Below are positions 1 to 5,035 of a DNA stretch of 5,035 bases, in pieces (positions within the stretch are counted from its first letter, which is position 1; every line of letters starts with the position of its first letter). Source of the DNA: Gemmatimonadota bacterium (lineage in GTDB: Bacteria > Gemmatimonadota > Gemmatimonadetes > Gemmatimonadales > Gemmatimonadaceae); assembly GCA_028287205.1 (NCBI GenBank), contig JAQBQC010000317.1, positions 1 through 5,035 on the forward strand, given 5' to 3'. Below the pieces are notes generated by a model. That model was not told the DNA's origin. It made no database searches and saw nothing but the letters and a program-made list of their open reading frames with translations. The translations under genes and the position numbers were made by a program.

Positions 1-1
1 G

Positions 2-910
2 CGAGTAGTCTCGGGCATCACGTCCTCCAGCTTTTCCACGGCAAGCGCGTATTTCGCCGATGTGACACCGCCCGATCAGCGCGCGGCCAGGTTCGGGATG
101 CTCGGCGCCGCGTTCGGCCTTGGGTTCATCATCGGACCTGCTGTGGGCGGCGTACTCGGCGACATCGACTTGCGACTGCCGTTATGGGTCGCGGGCGGGC
201 TCAGTCTCGCGAACGCGGCGTACGGATATTTCATTCTGCCGGAATCGCTTCCGCCGGAGAAGCGGGCGCGCGTGCCCTGGCACATGGCGAATCCGCTCGG
301 TTCGCTCTCCTTCTTGCGCGCACATCCGGAGCTGCTCGCGCTGGGCGCGACGTTCTTTCTCTTCTACTTCGCGCACGAAGTCTATCCGACGTTGTTCGTG
401 CTGTATGGGGACTACCGGTACGCGTGGACGGCGCGCCAACTCGGTCTGACGCTCGCGCTCTTCGGCCTCGGCTCGACGATCGCGTCGGCGTTTCTGATCG
501 GGCCCATCGTGAAACGCGTCGGCGAGCGCAACGCCATGATCCTCGGCCTCTCGCTCAGCGCGACGAGCGCGCTCGTGGTCGCGTTCGCCTACACCGGCAC
601 GCTATTCCTTCTCAGCATCCCGATCGCATCGCTGGGTGGTCTCACCTCGCCCTCGCTCATGGCGCTCGCATCGCGACAGGCGAGCGAGACGGAACAGGGA
701 AGGTTGCAAGGCGCACTCGGAAGCCTGCAGGGCATCGCGATGATGGTGGCGCCGCTGGTGCTCTCGCAGATATTTGCCGTCGCGATTCAGCGTGGAGGGC
801 GAGCGTTTGCCGGGGTTCCCTTCGGGTTCACGGCACTCGTGTTGTGCATGGCGCTGCTGCTGGCCGCGCGCGCCACACGCTATCCCAGAGTGATGGCTGC
901 GAGCCAGTGA
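2..910 (+). CDS. MFS efflux transporter, TetA/TCR-like (5'-truncated by window edge)
   Basis: This is the C-terminal ~302 residues of a major facilitator superfamily exporter. A GTG at 62 could look like a start, but the same frame is open back to base 2 and the preceding codons read RVVSGITSSSFSTASAYFAD, which is the fourth-helix segment of TetA-type proteins, so the real start lies upstream. Next comes a motif C-like antiporter signature, GLGFIIGPAVGG, in helix 5, then helix 6 ending in the LPESLPPEKR loop typical of this family, then six more hydrophobic helices ending near GFTALVLCMALLLAAR. Full-length relatives are about 400 residues, so roughly 100 residues (helices 1-3, motif A) are missing. 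Proton-coupled drug or metabolite export across the inner membrane is inferred; the substrate cannot be told. The gene converges on the molybdoenzyme gene with a 7-base gap and no visible terminator. Confidence 0.9.
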   Translation, partial: RVVSGITSSSFSTASAYFADVTPPDQRAARFGMLGAAFGLGFIIGPAVGGVLGDIDLRLPLWVAGGLSLANAAYGYFILPESLPPEKRARVPWHMANPLGSLSFLRAHPELLALGATFFLFYFAHEVYPTLFVLYGDYRYAWTARQLGLTLALFGLGSTIASAFLIGPIVKRVGERNAMILGLSLSATSALVVAFAYTGTLFLLSIPIASLGGLTSPSLMALASRQASETEQGRLQGALGSLQGIAMMVAPLVLSQIFAVAIQRGGRAFAGVPFGFTALVLCMALLLAARATRYPRVMAASQ

Positions 911-917
911 GCGCCGG

Positions 918-1625
918 TCAAACTCCGCCGTACCACTCGTAGCCCTGGTCGCTCCAGTATCCACCGTTCCGCTTGGGCAGGAACACGATCTTCGTCAGAT
1001 ACTTCGTGTTCTTGTAGCCGAGCTTCACGGGTGAGTGCACGCGCGCGGGCGCGCCGTGAGCCATGCCGAGCATGTGGCCGTCCATGGCGTATGCAACGAG
1101 CGTCTGCGGATGCATGGCGCTGTCCATGTCCCAGCTCTCGTGATAGTCGTCATCGAACGACTGGAAGTCGACGTAGTGCGCATCGGGCGTCACGCCGACC
1201 GCGCGCGCGATGTCGCTCAGGCGCGCTCCCTGCCACACGGCAACGGCGTTCCAGCCTTCGACGCAAAAATGATCGACGCGCTGGCTGCGGAAGGGAAGCT
1301 TTCGCAGATCCTCGAGACTGAATCGTCTCGGATTCTGTACCAGCCCGCTCACCTCGAGCGCCCATGGTCCGCGCACGCGCTCATCCCACACCGGCACCGT
1401 GCTCGAGATGAAGTACGATGGAAACGCGGAGCCGGCGATCTTCGCGCCGTCCTTTGCGCTGTTCATCGACGCATGCTGAAAGAGCGAGCGCTCAACGCCC
1501 TCGTTGCGATGCTCGGCGAGATCCAGCAGCCGTTGTGCGCGCGGCGAGCGATCGACGTTGCAGGCGGCGAGGAAGGCGGCAGTGAGCGAGAAGCCGCCCA
1601 CGTTCAGGAAGCGTCGACGATCCAT
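918..1625 (-). CDS. Tat-exported sulfite-oxidase-family (MsrP/YedY-like) molybdopterin oxidoreductase, predicted lipoprotein
   Basis: This is a 235-residue molybdoenzyme of the sulfite oxidase fold. The N-terminus carries a twin-arginine signal (RRRFLN, residues 3-8), a hydrophobic stretch and a lipobox L19-A-A-C22, so the folded, cofactor-loaded protein is probably exported by Tat and lipid-anchored outside the inner membrane. The catalytic domain runs from about residue 85. The Mo-ligating cysteine is most likely C121 in DHFCVEGWN, and HGAPARVHSPVKLGYKNTK (190-208) matches the conserved cofactor/active-site region. It is shorter than E. coli MsrP (about 330 residues). The ATG at 1625 has a good GGAG ribosome site 6 bases upstream, inside the end of the cytochrome gene. 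In MsrP the family reaction is reduction of protein methionine sulfoxide with electrons from a membrane haem protein. That role fits the msrB neighbour, but reduction of another S- or N-oxide, or sulfite oxidation, is possible. Confidence 0.85.
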   Translation of the reverse strand: MDRRRFLNVGGFSLTAAFLAACNVDRSPRAQRLLDLAEHRNEGVERSLFQHASMNSAKDGAKIAGSAFPSYFISSTVPVWDERVRGPWALEVSGLVQNPRRFSLEDLRKLPFRSQRVDHFCVEGWNAVAVWQGARLSDIARAVGVTPDAHYVDFQSFDDDYHESWDMDSAMHPQTLVAYAMDGHMLGMAHGAPARVHSPVKLGYKNTKYLTKIVFLPKRNGGYWSDQGYEWYGGV

Positions 1626-1626
1626 G

Positions 1627-2346
1627 CTAGTCTCCGTGCGCGGCGCGATCGCGCCAGCGCGGAAGGAGATGGTAGAAGGGGCGCGCGTTGCGGGCCTCCG
1701 GTGAGAGATCCTCGCGATAGCCCCCGGTGATCATCGACTGCAGCGAGTACGGGTCGACCGCGAACACCATGAAGATGTGCACGAAGGAAATGGCGATGAG
1801 CGCCACCATCGTCATGAAGTGCCAGTACCGCGCCCAGACGTAGCCACCGAACAGCGCGGTGATCCATCCGAGCTGCACGGGCTTCCAGATCGCGAGCCCC
1901 GTGAGCACCTGCACGATCGCGAGCACCGGCAGCGCGAAGTACGTCGCCTTCTGCATGGCGTTGTGCTTCCCCTGCCGCGGATGCGACTTCGTGACGAAGA
2001 GATAGAACTTGATCATCGCGAGCGCATCGCGCGCGTCGCCGCGGCGCGGAACGAGATCGCGCCACTCGCCATGCAGATAGATGAACGTCAGATAGACGAG
2101 CCCATTGATCACGAGCACCCACATCAGCGCGAAGTGCCAATGCCGCGCGCCCCCGAGCCATCCACCGAACGTGAGGGCATCGGGAATCGCCTTGTGCTCC
2201 CACGGATAGCAACAGAAGCCCTCCCCGCGCCGGGCAAACGCGGGGTATGCGTTGAAGATGCGGAGACCACTTCCCACCATCAGCGTCAGCGCGATCGCAT
2301 TGACCCAATGCGTGACGCGAACGACCCAGTGGTGGCGGCCGGTCAC
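1627..2346 (-). CDS. Four-helix cytochrome b (cytochrome b561/HyaC-like), electron donor to the molybdoenzyme
   Basis: This 239-residue membrane protein resembles the di-haem cytochrome b subunits of Ni/Fe hydrogenases, formate dehydrogenases and thiosulfate reductases. Hydrophobic helices lie at about 15-33, 72-91, 135-154 and 173-196. Candidate haem-ligand histidines are H13 (RVTHWVNA), H69/H71 (GARHWHF), H176 (ARYWHF) and H190 (SFVHIFMV). The segments [17 protein letters not shown] and SMITGGYR are, from recall, typical of the cytochrome b subfamily encoded beside sulfite-oxidase-like proteins. Its role would be quinol oxidation in the inner membrane and electron delivery to the exported molybdoenzyme, a job done by MsrQ (ferric-reductase type, a different family) in E. 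coli. The GTG start lies inside the msrB stop (shared GTGA), implying translational coupling; upstream is only a weak purine-rich stretch. The gap to the molybdoenzyme gene is one base. An adjacent pair, C45-C46, lies in the large loop between helices 1 and 2. Confidence 0.88.
   Translation of the reverse strand: MTGRHHWVVRVTHWVNAIALTLMVGSGLRIFNAYPAFARRGEGFCCYPWEHKAIPDALTFGGWLGGARHWHFALMWVLVINGLVYLTFIYLHGEWRDLVPRRGDARDALAMIKFYLFVTKSHPRQGKHNAMQKATYFALPVLAIVQVLTGLAIWKPVQLGWITALFGGYVWARYWHFMTMVALIAISFVHIFMVFAVDPYSLQSMITGGYREDLSPEARNARPFYHLLPRWRDRAAHGD
1632..1635 (-). promoter_or_regulatory. Ribosome binding site of the molybdoenzyme gene (GGAG)
   Basis: GGAG on the minus strand lies 6 bases before ATG 1625 and inside the last codons of the cytochrome b gene. 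It supports the start that gives the twin-arginine signal, and translation within the same transcript. Confidence 0.65.
2343..2346 (-). other. Stop/start overlap GTGA between msrB and cytochrome b
   Basis: The TGA stop of msrB and the GTG start of the cytochrome share four bases, GTGA. This is a classic sign of translational coupling, so the two proteins are probably made in linked amounts. Confidence 0.8.
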
Positions 2347-2984
2347 GGAGCTTTCTTCGCCGTCTTCGTACCGCTCTTGTTGAACAATGTGTCATACTGG
2401 CCGTACCCTGCCTGATCGAGCTGGCTCGCCGGAATGAAGCGGAGCGACGCCGAGTTCATGCAGTAGCGCAGACCGGTGGGCGCCGGCCCGTCGTCGAACA
2501 CGTGGCCGAGATGCGAGTCGCCGTGCGCGGAGCGAACCTCGGTGCGGTCCATGCCGATCGTGCGATCGCTCAGCGACTTGATGTTCGAAGGCTCTAGCGG
2601 CTTCGTGAAGCTCGGCCATCCCGTGCCCGACTCGAACTTGTCCGTCGAGCTGAAAAGCGGCTCGCCGGTGACGATGTCGACGTAGATGCCGGGCTCGTGA
2701 TTGTCCCAGTACTGATTTCGAAAGGGCGTTTCCGTGCCGCTCTTCTGCGTGACGTAGTACTGCTCGGGCGTGAGCTTCTTCTTGAGCTCATCATCGCTAG
2801 GCTTCTTGTAGCTCATCTTTTTCGCTTCGGTGGATTGGGTCAACGTCGTGTCCAGCTGTGCGCTCGTCAGCACCGCTGATGCGCTCTGTGTATGGCCATC
2901 TGCGCGCGCGAAAGATCGCTTGCCGATCGTGAGCACGGCGGCGCCGATCGCGACCACGGCGACTGCTCCGATGAATCCGTTCAT
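2343..2984 (-). CDS. msrB: Exported methionine-R-sulfoxide reductase MsrB (zinc-less, single cysteine)
   Basis: This 213-residue protein has an N-terminal hydrophobic export segment (about 4-20), a possible signal peptidase site after FARA (A28), a linker, and a complete MsrB domain (about 57-200). Family motifs are visible: [32 protein letters not shown] and [11 protein letters not shown], with catalytic C175. It reduces the R-epimer of methionine sulfoxide, here presumably in the periplasm. The two zinc CXXC pairs of E. coli MsrB are absent (IVTGEP and SAHGDS instead), and the usual resolving cysteine is Thr in ESGTGWPSF, leaving C175 as the only cysteine. I chose ATG 2984 because AGGG sits 7 bases upstream. 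ATG 3014 would add ten residues with a more basic start but has a poorer ribosome site, and an extension to 3233 would run through the divergent gene. It is the first gene of the operon with the cytochrome and molybdoenzyme. Identity is secure; the start is less so. Confidence 0.9.
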   Translation of the reverse strand: MNGFIGAVAVVAIGAAVLTIGKRSFARADGHTQSASAVLTSAQLDTTLTQSTEAKKMSYKKPSDDELKKKLTPEQYYVTQKSGTETPFRNQYWDNHEPGIYVDIVTGEPLFSSTDKFESGTGWPSFTKPLEPSNIKSLSDRTIGMDRTEVRSAHGDSHLGHVFDDGPAPTGLRYCMNSASLRFIPASQLDQAGYGQYDTLFNKSGTKTAKKAP

Positions 2985-2991
2985 GTGACTG

Positions 2992-2995
2992 CCCT
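2992..2995 (-). promoter_or_regulatory. Ribosome binding site of msrB (AGGG)
   Basis: AGGG on the minus strand is 7 bases upstream of ATG 2984. It is the best-spaced Shine-Dalgarno-like element near the two candidate starts and decides the chosen start for msrB. Confidence 0.55.
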
Positions 2996-3019
2996 GGAAT
3001 GAGTTCCTATTCATAGTAA

Positions 3020-3044
3020 TACGCCCGTACCGGGCGGGGTTCCA
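3020..3044 (-). promoter_or_regulatory. Candidate ECF-sigma-type promoter for the msrB operon
   Basis: On the minus strand TGGAAC (3044-3039) is followed after 15 bases by CGTA (3023-3020). This resembles promoters of extracytoplasmic-function sigma factors, for example the TGAAAC-N16-CGTA form used by Bacillus SigW. Transcription would begin near 3012, which would exclude ATG 3014 and leave a leader of about 28 bases containing the AGGG ribosome site of ATG 2984. Envelope-stress control would suit a periplasmic repair operon. The match is short and the spacer is one base under the usual length, so chance is quite possible. Confidence 0.25.
3022..3036. repeat. Palindrome CGCCCG-TAC-CGGGCG
   Basis: A perfect 6-base inverted repeat surrounds a 3-base centre. 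It lies between the candidate -35 and -10 of the msrB operon, a position suited to a repressor or activator operator. As RNA it could form a short GC hairpin, but if transcription begins near 3012 it would not be transcribed leftward. In GC-rich DNA such a palindrome can arise by chance. Confidence 0.4.
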
Positions 3045-3082
3045 GGCTTGGCTCGGGGGTGCGGCTCGAGCGTACCCAACAA

Positions 3083-3096
3083 GGCGCCCGAGCGCC
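3083..3096. repeat. Palindrome GGCGC-CCGA-GCGCC just upstream of the hydrolase start
   Basis: A perfect 5-base inverted repeat with a 4-base loop ends 5 bases before ATG 3102. If transcribed, the hairpin would take up the GG of the only purine-rich element (AAGG, 3081-3084) and sit in the ribosome footprint. That would hinder initiation at ATG 3102 and favour the later TTG start. Alternatively it is an operator next to the TACTAT box. Chance cannot be excluded. Confidence 0.35.
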
Positions 3097-3101
3097 ATAC
3101 T

Positions 3102-4286
3102 ATGAACGGACGCCCTCGGAATCGCCTCCCCATCATTCGCACACGAGAACCCCGTTTGATACGCCTCCGCAGTCTTGCCGGATTCATCGCCCTTGTCGTG
3201 GTCGGATGCGGTGGACGGCATCCCGCCAGCCACCCGATTCTCGATTCTCAGCCAATGTCCCCGAGGCCAGATTCAGTGCCGACTGCAGATGCACATGCGA
3301 TCGAGGCGATCTTCGCTCCGTACAATCGGCCGGACGTACCGGGCGCGAGCGTGATCGTTCTGCGATCCGGCCACACCGTGTACAGCAGGGCATTCGGCAG
3401 CGCCGATCTCGAAGCCCACGCGCCGGCTACCGTGCGCACCGACTATCGGCTCGCATCACTCACGAAAGCGTTCACGGCGATGTCGATCATGCTTCTCGTC
3501 AAGGACGGTAAGCTGAGCTACGATGACCGCCTGGTCGACGTGCTCCCCGGCGTTCCCGCGTACGCGAAGGACGTGCGGATCAGTCATCTGCTCACACATA
3601 CCTCGGGACTCGTCGACTACGAAGATTTCGTTCCCGACTCGCAGACGACGCAGCTCGACGACGACGATGTGCTGACGCTCATGCGCCGCACCGACACACT
3701 GAACTTCGCGCCGGGCTCGGCGTATCACTACAGCAACTCCGCGTACGTACTCCTCGGCCTCATCGTGCAGCGCGTGTCCGGCATGCCGTTCCCGAAATTT
3801 CTGCACGAACGAATCTTTGCGCCGCTGCACATGGACTCGACGGTGGCATACGTGAAGGGTGCGTCCACGGTTCCGAACCGCGCATACGGGTATACCGTCG
3901 ATTCCGCCGGCCACGTCGCGCGCACGGATCAGAGCTCCACGAGCGCGACGCTCGGCGATGGAGGCGTCTATTCATCAGTGACGGACATGGCGAAGTGGAG
4001 CGACGCGCTGGATAAGGCCACGCTCGTCGATGGCGCGACGATGCGTCGTGCGTGGTCGCCGACCATGCTCACGACCGGGAAGGAGAGCGGCTATGGCTAC
4101 GGATGGTTCGTGGCGACCGTGAATGGCGAGCAGCAGCTGCGACATCACGGGGAGAGCACCGGATTCACGAACGCCATCCTCAAGTATCCGAATCGCCGGC
4201 TCACGATCATCGTGCTGACGAACCGCACCGGCGGCAATCCGTGGGACATCGCGGATCGCATCGCCGCGCTCTTCCCCGCGGAGTGA
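3102..4286 (+). CDS. Serine hydrolase, class C beta-lactamase/PBP family, predicted lipoprotein
   Basis: This is a 394-residue protein of the beta-lactamase-related serine hydrolase family (AmpC, D-Ala-D-Ala carboxypeptidase, esterase EstB types). A lipoprotein signal ([13 protein letters not shown]) puts lipid-modified C36 after a hydrophobic stretch; a Ser/Pro-rich linker follows, then the catalytic domain from about residue 65. Its three active-site elements are all present: S119-L-T-K122 (nucleophile and base), Y210-S-N212, and H348-H-G350 in place of the KTG box. HTSG (166-169) and GYGYGW (330-335) are further family marks. The product probably acts on peptidoglycan peptides, D-amino peptides or esters in the periplasm; antibiotic hydrolysis cannot be claimed. 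The start is unsure. ATG 3102 lacks a well-spaced ribosome site and gives a long basic n-region, while TTG 3156 would give a textbook 17-residue signal (MIRLR...) with GAGAA 6 bases upstream. The gene is divergent from msrB and 19 bases before the next gene. Confidence 0.88.
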   Translation: MNGRPRNRLPIIRTREPRLIRLRSLAGFIALVVVGCGGRHPASHPILDSQPMSPRPDSVPTADAHAIEAIFAPYNRPDVPGASVIVLRSGHTVYSRAFGSADLEAHAPATVRTDYRLASLTKAFTAMSIMLLVKDGKLSYDDRLVDVLPGVPAYAKDVRISHLLTHTSGLVDYEDFVPDSQTTQLDDDDVLTLMRRTDTLNFAPGSAYHYSNSAYVLLGLIVQRVSGMPFPKFLHERIFAPLHMDSTVAYVKGASTVPNRAYGYTVDSAGHVARTDQSSTSATLGDGGVYSSVTDMAKWSDALDKATLVDGATMRRAWSPTMLTTGKESGYGYGWFVATVNGEQQLRHHGESTGFTNAILKYPNRRLTIIVLTNRTGGNPWDIADRIAALFPAE

Positions 4287-4305
4287 CCGTCGTGCTTCTC
4301 TCCCC

Positions 4306-5035
4306 GTGAACTCCTCCGCCGCGCTCGTCCACCTTCTCGGCTTCCTCGCCGGGATCGTGCTGTACGCGATGCTCGGCGTGATGACGCTGCGCTCGGGACG
4401 CGGCGCAGCGGCGGGGCGAGCGATCGACCGGATTCCGCTGGCGACGTCGTGTCTGGGGCTGCTGTGGAACGCCGGCGCGCTGGTGATCTACGGAACGCGC
4501 GATCTGGGCGGCGCACCCAACGCGTGGTTCGAGGCGCCGGCGTTCGCGGCGCTTGGCTTTCTCCCGGCAGTGGTGGTGCACTCATCGCTGCAGGCGCAGG
4601 AGCGACGGAGCGCGCGCATGTTGATCGCGGCCGCGTACGCGCTCAGCACCGCGGGCGCGCTCTTGCAGCTGCGCGCTGCGCTCGCGCACGAGGAAATTCC
4701 GTCGTCGCTCGCGCTGACGATGCTCACCGCCGGCTACATCGCGGTGATCGCGCTGCTCGCGCTCCTGGCTCCCAAGGGACCGCGCGCCGGATGGACACTG
4801 TCGGCGGTTGCACTCGCGGCGTTCGCCGTGATGGCATTGCACCTCCAGCGACATACTACTGGCGCGGAGGGATTGCCGATCGAGCGCGTCGGACACCACG
4901 CGTCGCTGCCGCTCGCGCTCGTGATCCTCTATCAGGACTACCGGTTTGCGCTCGTAGACATCTTTCTCAAGCGCGTGCTGACACTGCTTGCGGTGGTCCT
5001 GCTTGCGGGGCTGCTCTACACGTTCGTCGCGGTGC
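4306..5035 (+). CDS. N-terminal membrane sensor domain, probable sensor histidine kinase (3'-truncated by window edge)
   Basis: An uninterrupted frame of 243 codons starts at GTG 4306 and runs off the window. The translation is strongly hydrophobic, with about seven or eight membrane segments at roughly 6-28, 44-63, 77-93, 106-121, 135-155, 163-180, 200-210 and 224-243. Residues 206-223 contain YQDYRFALVDIFLKR followed by a further helix. From memory, this 'YQDYRFA..D.FLKR' block is typical of large multi-pass sensor histidine kinases in Acidobacteriota and Gemmatimonadota, where it precedes the signalling and kinase domains. No kinase motif is inside the window, so the function is inferred. 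The gene follows the hydrolase by 19 bases on the same strand, suggesting co-transcription. No clear Shine-Dalgarno sequence precedes the GTG, but the next in-frame ATG (4369) would cut away the first helix. Minus-strand open frames over this stretch are arginine-rich shadows. Confidence 0.7.
   Translation, partial: MNSSAALVHLLGFLAGIVLYAMLGVMTLRSGRGAAAGRAIDRIPLATSCLGLLWNAGALVIYGTRDLGGAPNAWFEAPAFAALGFLPAVVVHSSLQAQERRSARMLIAAAYALSTAGALLQLRAALAHEEIPSSLALTMLTAGYIAVIALLALLAPKGPRAGWTLSAVALAAFAVMALHLQRHTTGAEGLPIERVGHHASLPLALVILYQDYRFALVDIFLKRVLTLLAVVLLAGLLYTFVAV

Larger units (their letters stand above)
2985..3101. promoter_or_regulatory. Divergent intergenic control region (msrB operon / hydrolase)
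   Basis: This is the only substantial non-coding stretch in the window, and it must hold the promoters of the leftward msrB operon and probably the rightward hydrolase unit. It contains two short palindromes (3022-3036 and 3083-3096), an inverted pair of TACTATGAA (minus strand 3010-3018, plus strand 3098-3106), and a 13-base-spaced direct repeat GGCTCG (3050-3055 and 3063-3068). TACTAT in each copy could act as a -10 box, but both copies also contain a candidate ATG, so the likeness may come from the start codons. No convincing TTGACA-like -35 is seen on either strand. Confidence 0.6.

Noticed and set aside
62..64. GTG at 62 as the start of the MFS gene
   Set aside because: The frame is open to base 2 and encodes a conserved transporter segment (RVVSGITSSSF, ASAYFAD), so the gene begins before the window.
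184..942. Long plus-strand frame inside the MFS gene
   Set aside because: Arg/Ala-rich translation with no hydrophobic pattern; a shadow of the MFS frame, which has clear helices and motif C.
1035..1730. Long plus-strand frame opposite the molybdoenzyme
   Set aside because: Antisense shadow of a well-supported gene; no recognisable domain, low-complexity Arg/His/Ala composition.
1604..2395. 263-codon minus-strand frame over the cytochrome gene
   Set aside because: Arg-rich alternative frame of the cytochrome gene, longer than the real protein but without helices or motifs.
1777..2415. 212-codon plus-strand frame opposite the cytochrome gene
   Set aside because: His/Arg/Glu-rich antisense shadow; its histidine richness comes from GC-rich codon complementarity, not a metal-binding protein.
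3048..3101. Upstream TTG start of the hydrolase at 3048
   Set aside because: The added 18 residues ([10 protein letters not shown]...) come before an already long n-region and would cover the palindrome and promoter-like elements; no ribosome site was seen.
2985..3233. Extension of the msrB frame to an upstream ATG at 3233
   Set aside because: The added residues show no MsrB or signal-peptide character, and the extension would run through the divergent control region and into the hydrolase gene. The hydrophobic export segment begins right after ATG 2984.
4287..4305. Terminator between hydrolase and membrane sensor
   Set aside because: The 19-base gap has no inverted repeat; the genes are more likely co-transcribed.
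4145..4899. Several minus-strand frames (4145-4585, 4207-4581, 4488-4727, 4582-4899)
   Set aside because: Arg/Ser-rich shadows of the hydrolase 3' end and the membrane sensor gene, whose plus-strand frame gives regular hydrophobic helices.

Overview
The window is GC-rich, gene-dense bacterial DNA with short intergenic gaps, GTG starts and periplasm-directed proteins. Protein style (an MFS drug-exporter type, a sulfite-oxidase-fold molybdoenzyme paired with a cytochrome b, a serine beta-lactamase-like lipoprotein, and a multi-pass sensor with a 'YQDYRFALVDIFLKR' segment) fits Gemmatimonadota or Acidobacteriota. That assignment is an inference from recall, not a search. I see no mobile elements, RNA genes, CRISPR arrays or phage genes.

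Layout. (1) Positions 2-910, plus strand: the 3' three quarters of an MFS efflux transporter of the TetA/TCR type, beginning before the window. (2) Positions 918-2984, minus strand: a tight three-gene operon transcribed right to left. It encodes an exported MsrB-type methionine sulfoxide reductase, a four-helix cytochrome b (start overlaps the msrB stop by 4 nt), and a Tat-exported sulfite-oxidase/MsrP-type molybdoenzyme with a lipobox (1 nt gap). (3) Positions 2985-3101: a divergent intergenic region with two short palindromes and promoter-like elements. (4) Positions 3102-4286, plus strand: a lipoprotein serine hydrolase of the class C beta-lactamase/PBP family. (5) Positions 4306-5035, plus strand: the N-terminal membrane domain of a large protein, probably a sensor histidine kinase, open to the window edge with no stop.

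How the genes work together. The minus-strand operon reads as an extracytoplasmic methionine sulfoxide repair module. The cytochrome b would carry quinol electrons across the membrane to the molybdoenzyme, replacing the usual MsrQ partner of MsrP, while the exported MsrB repairs the R-sulfoxide. MsrB has only one cysteine (the catalytic one) and lacks both zinc-binding CXXC pairs and the usual resolving cysteine, so it needs an outside reductant. The grouping of this MsrB with a membrane electron carrier is the most interesting point in the window. The divergent plus-strand pair (hydrolase lipoprotein, membrane sensor) may form a separate cell-envelope unit.
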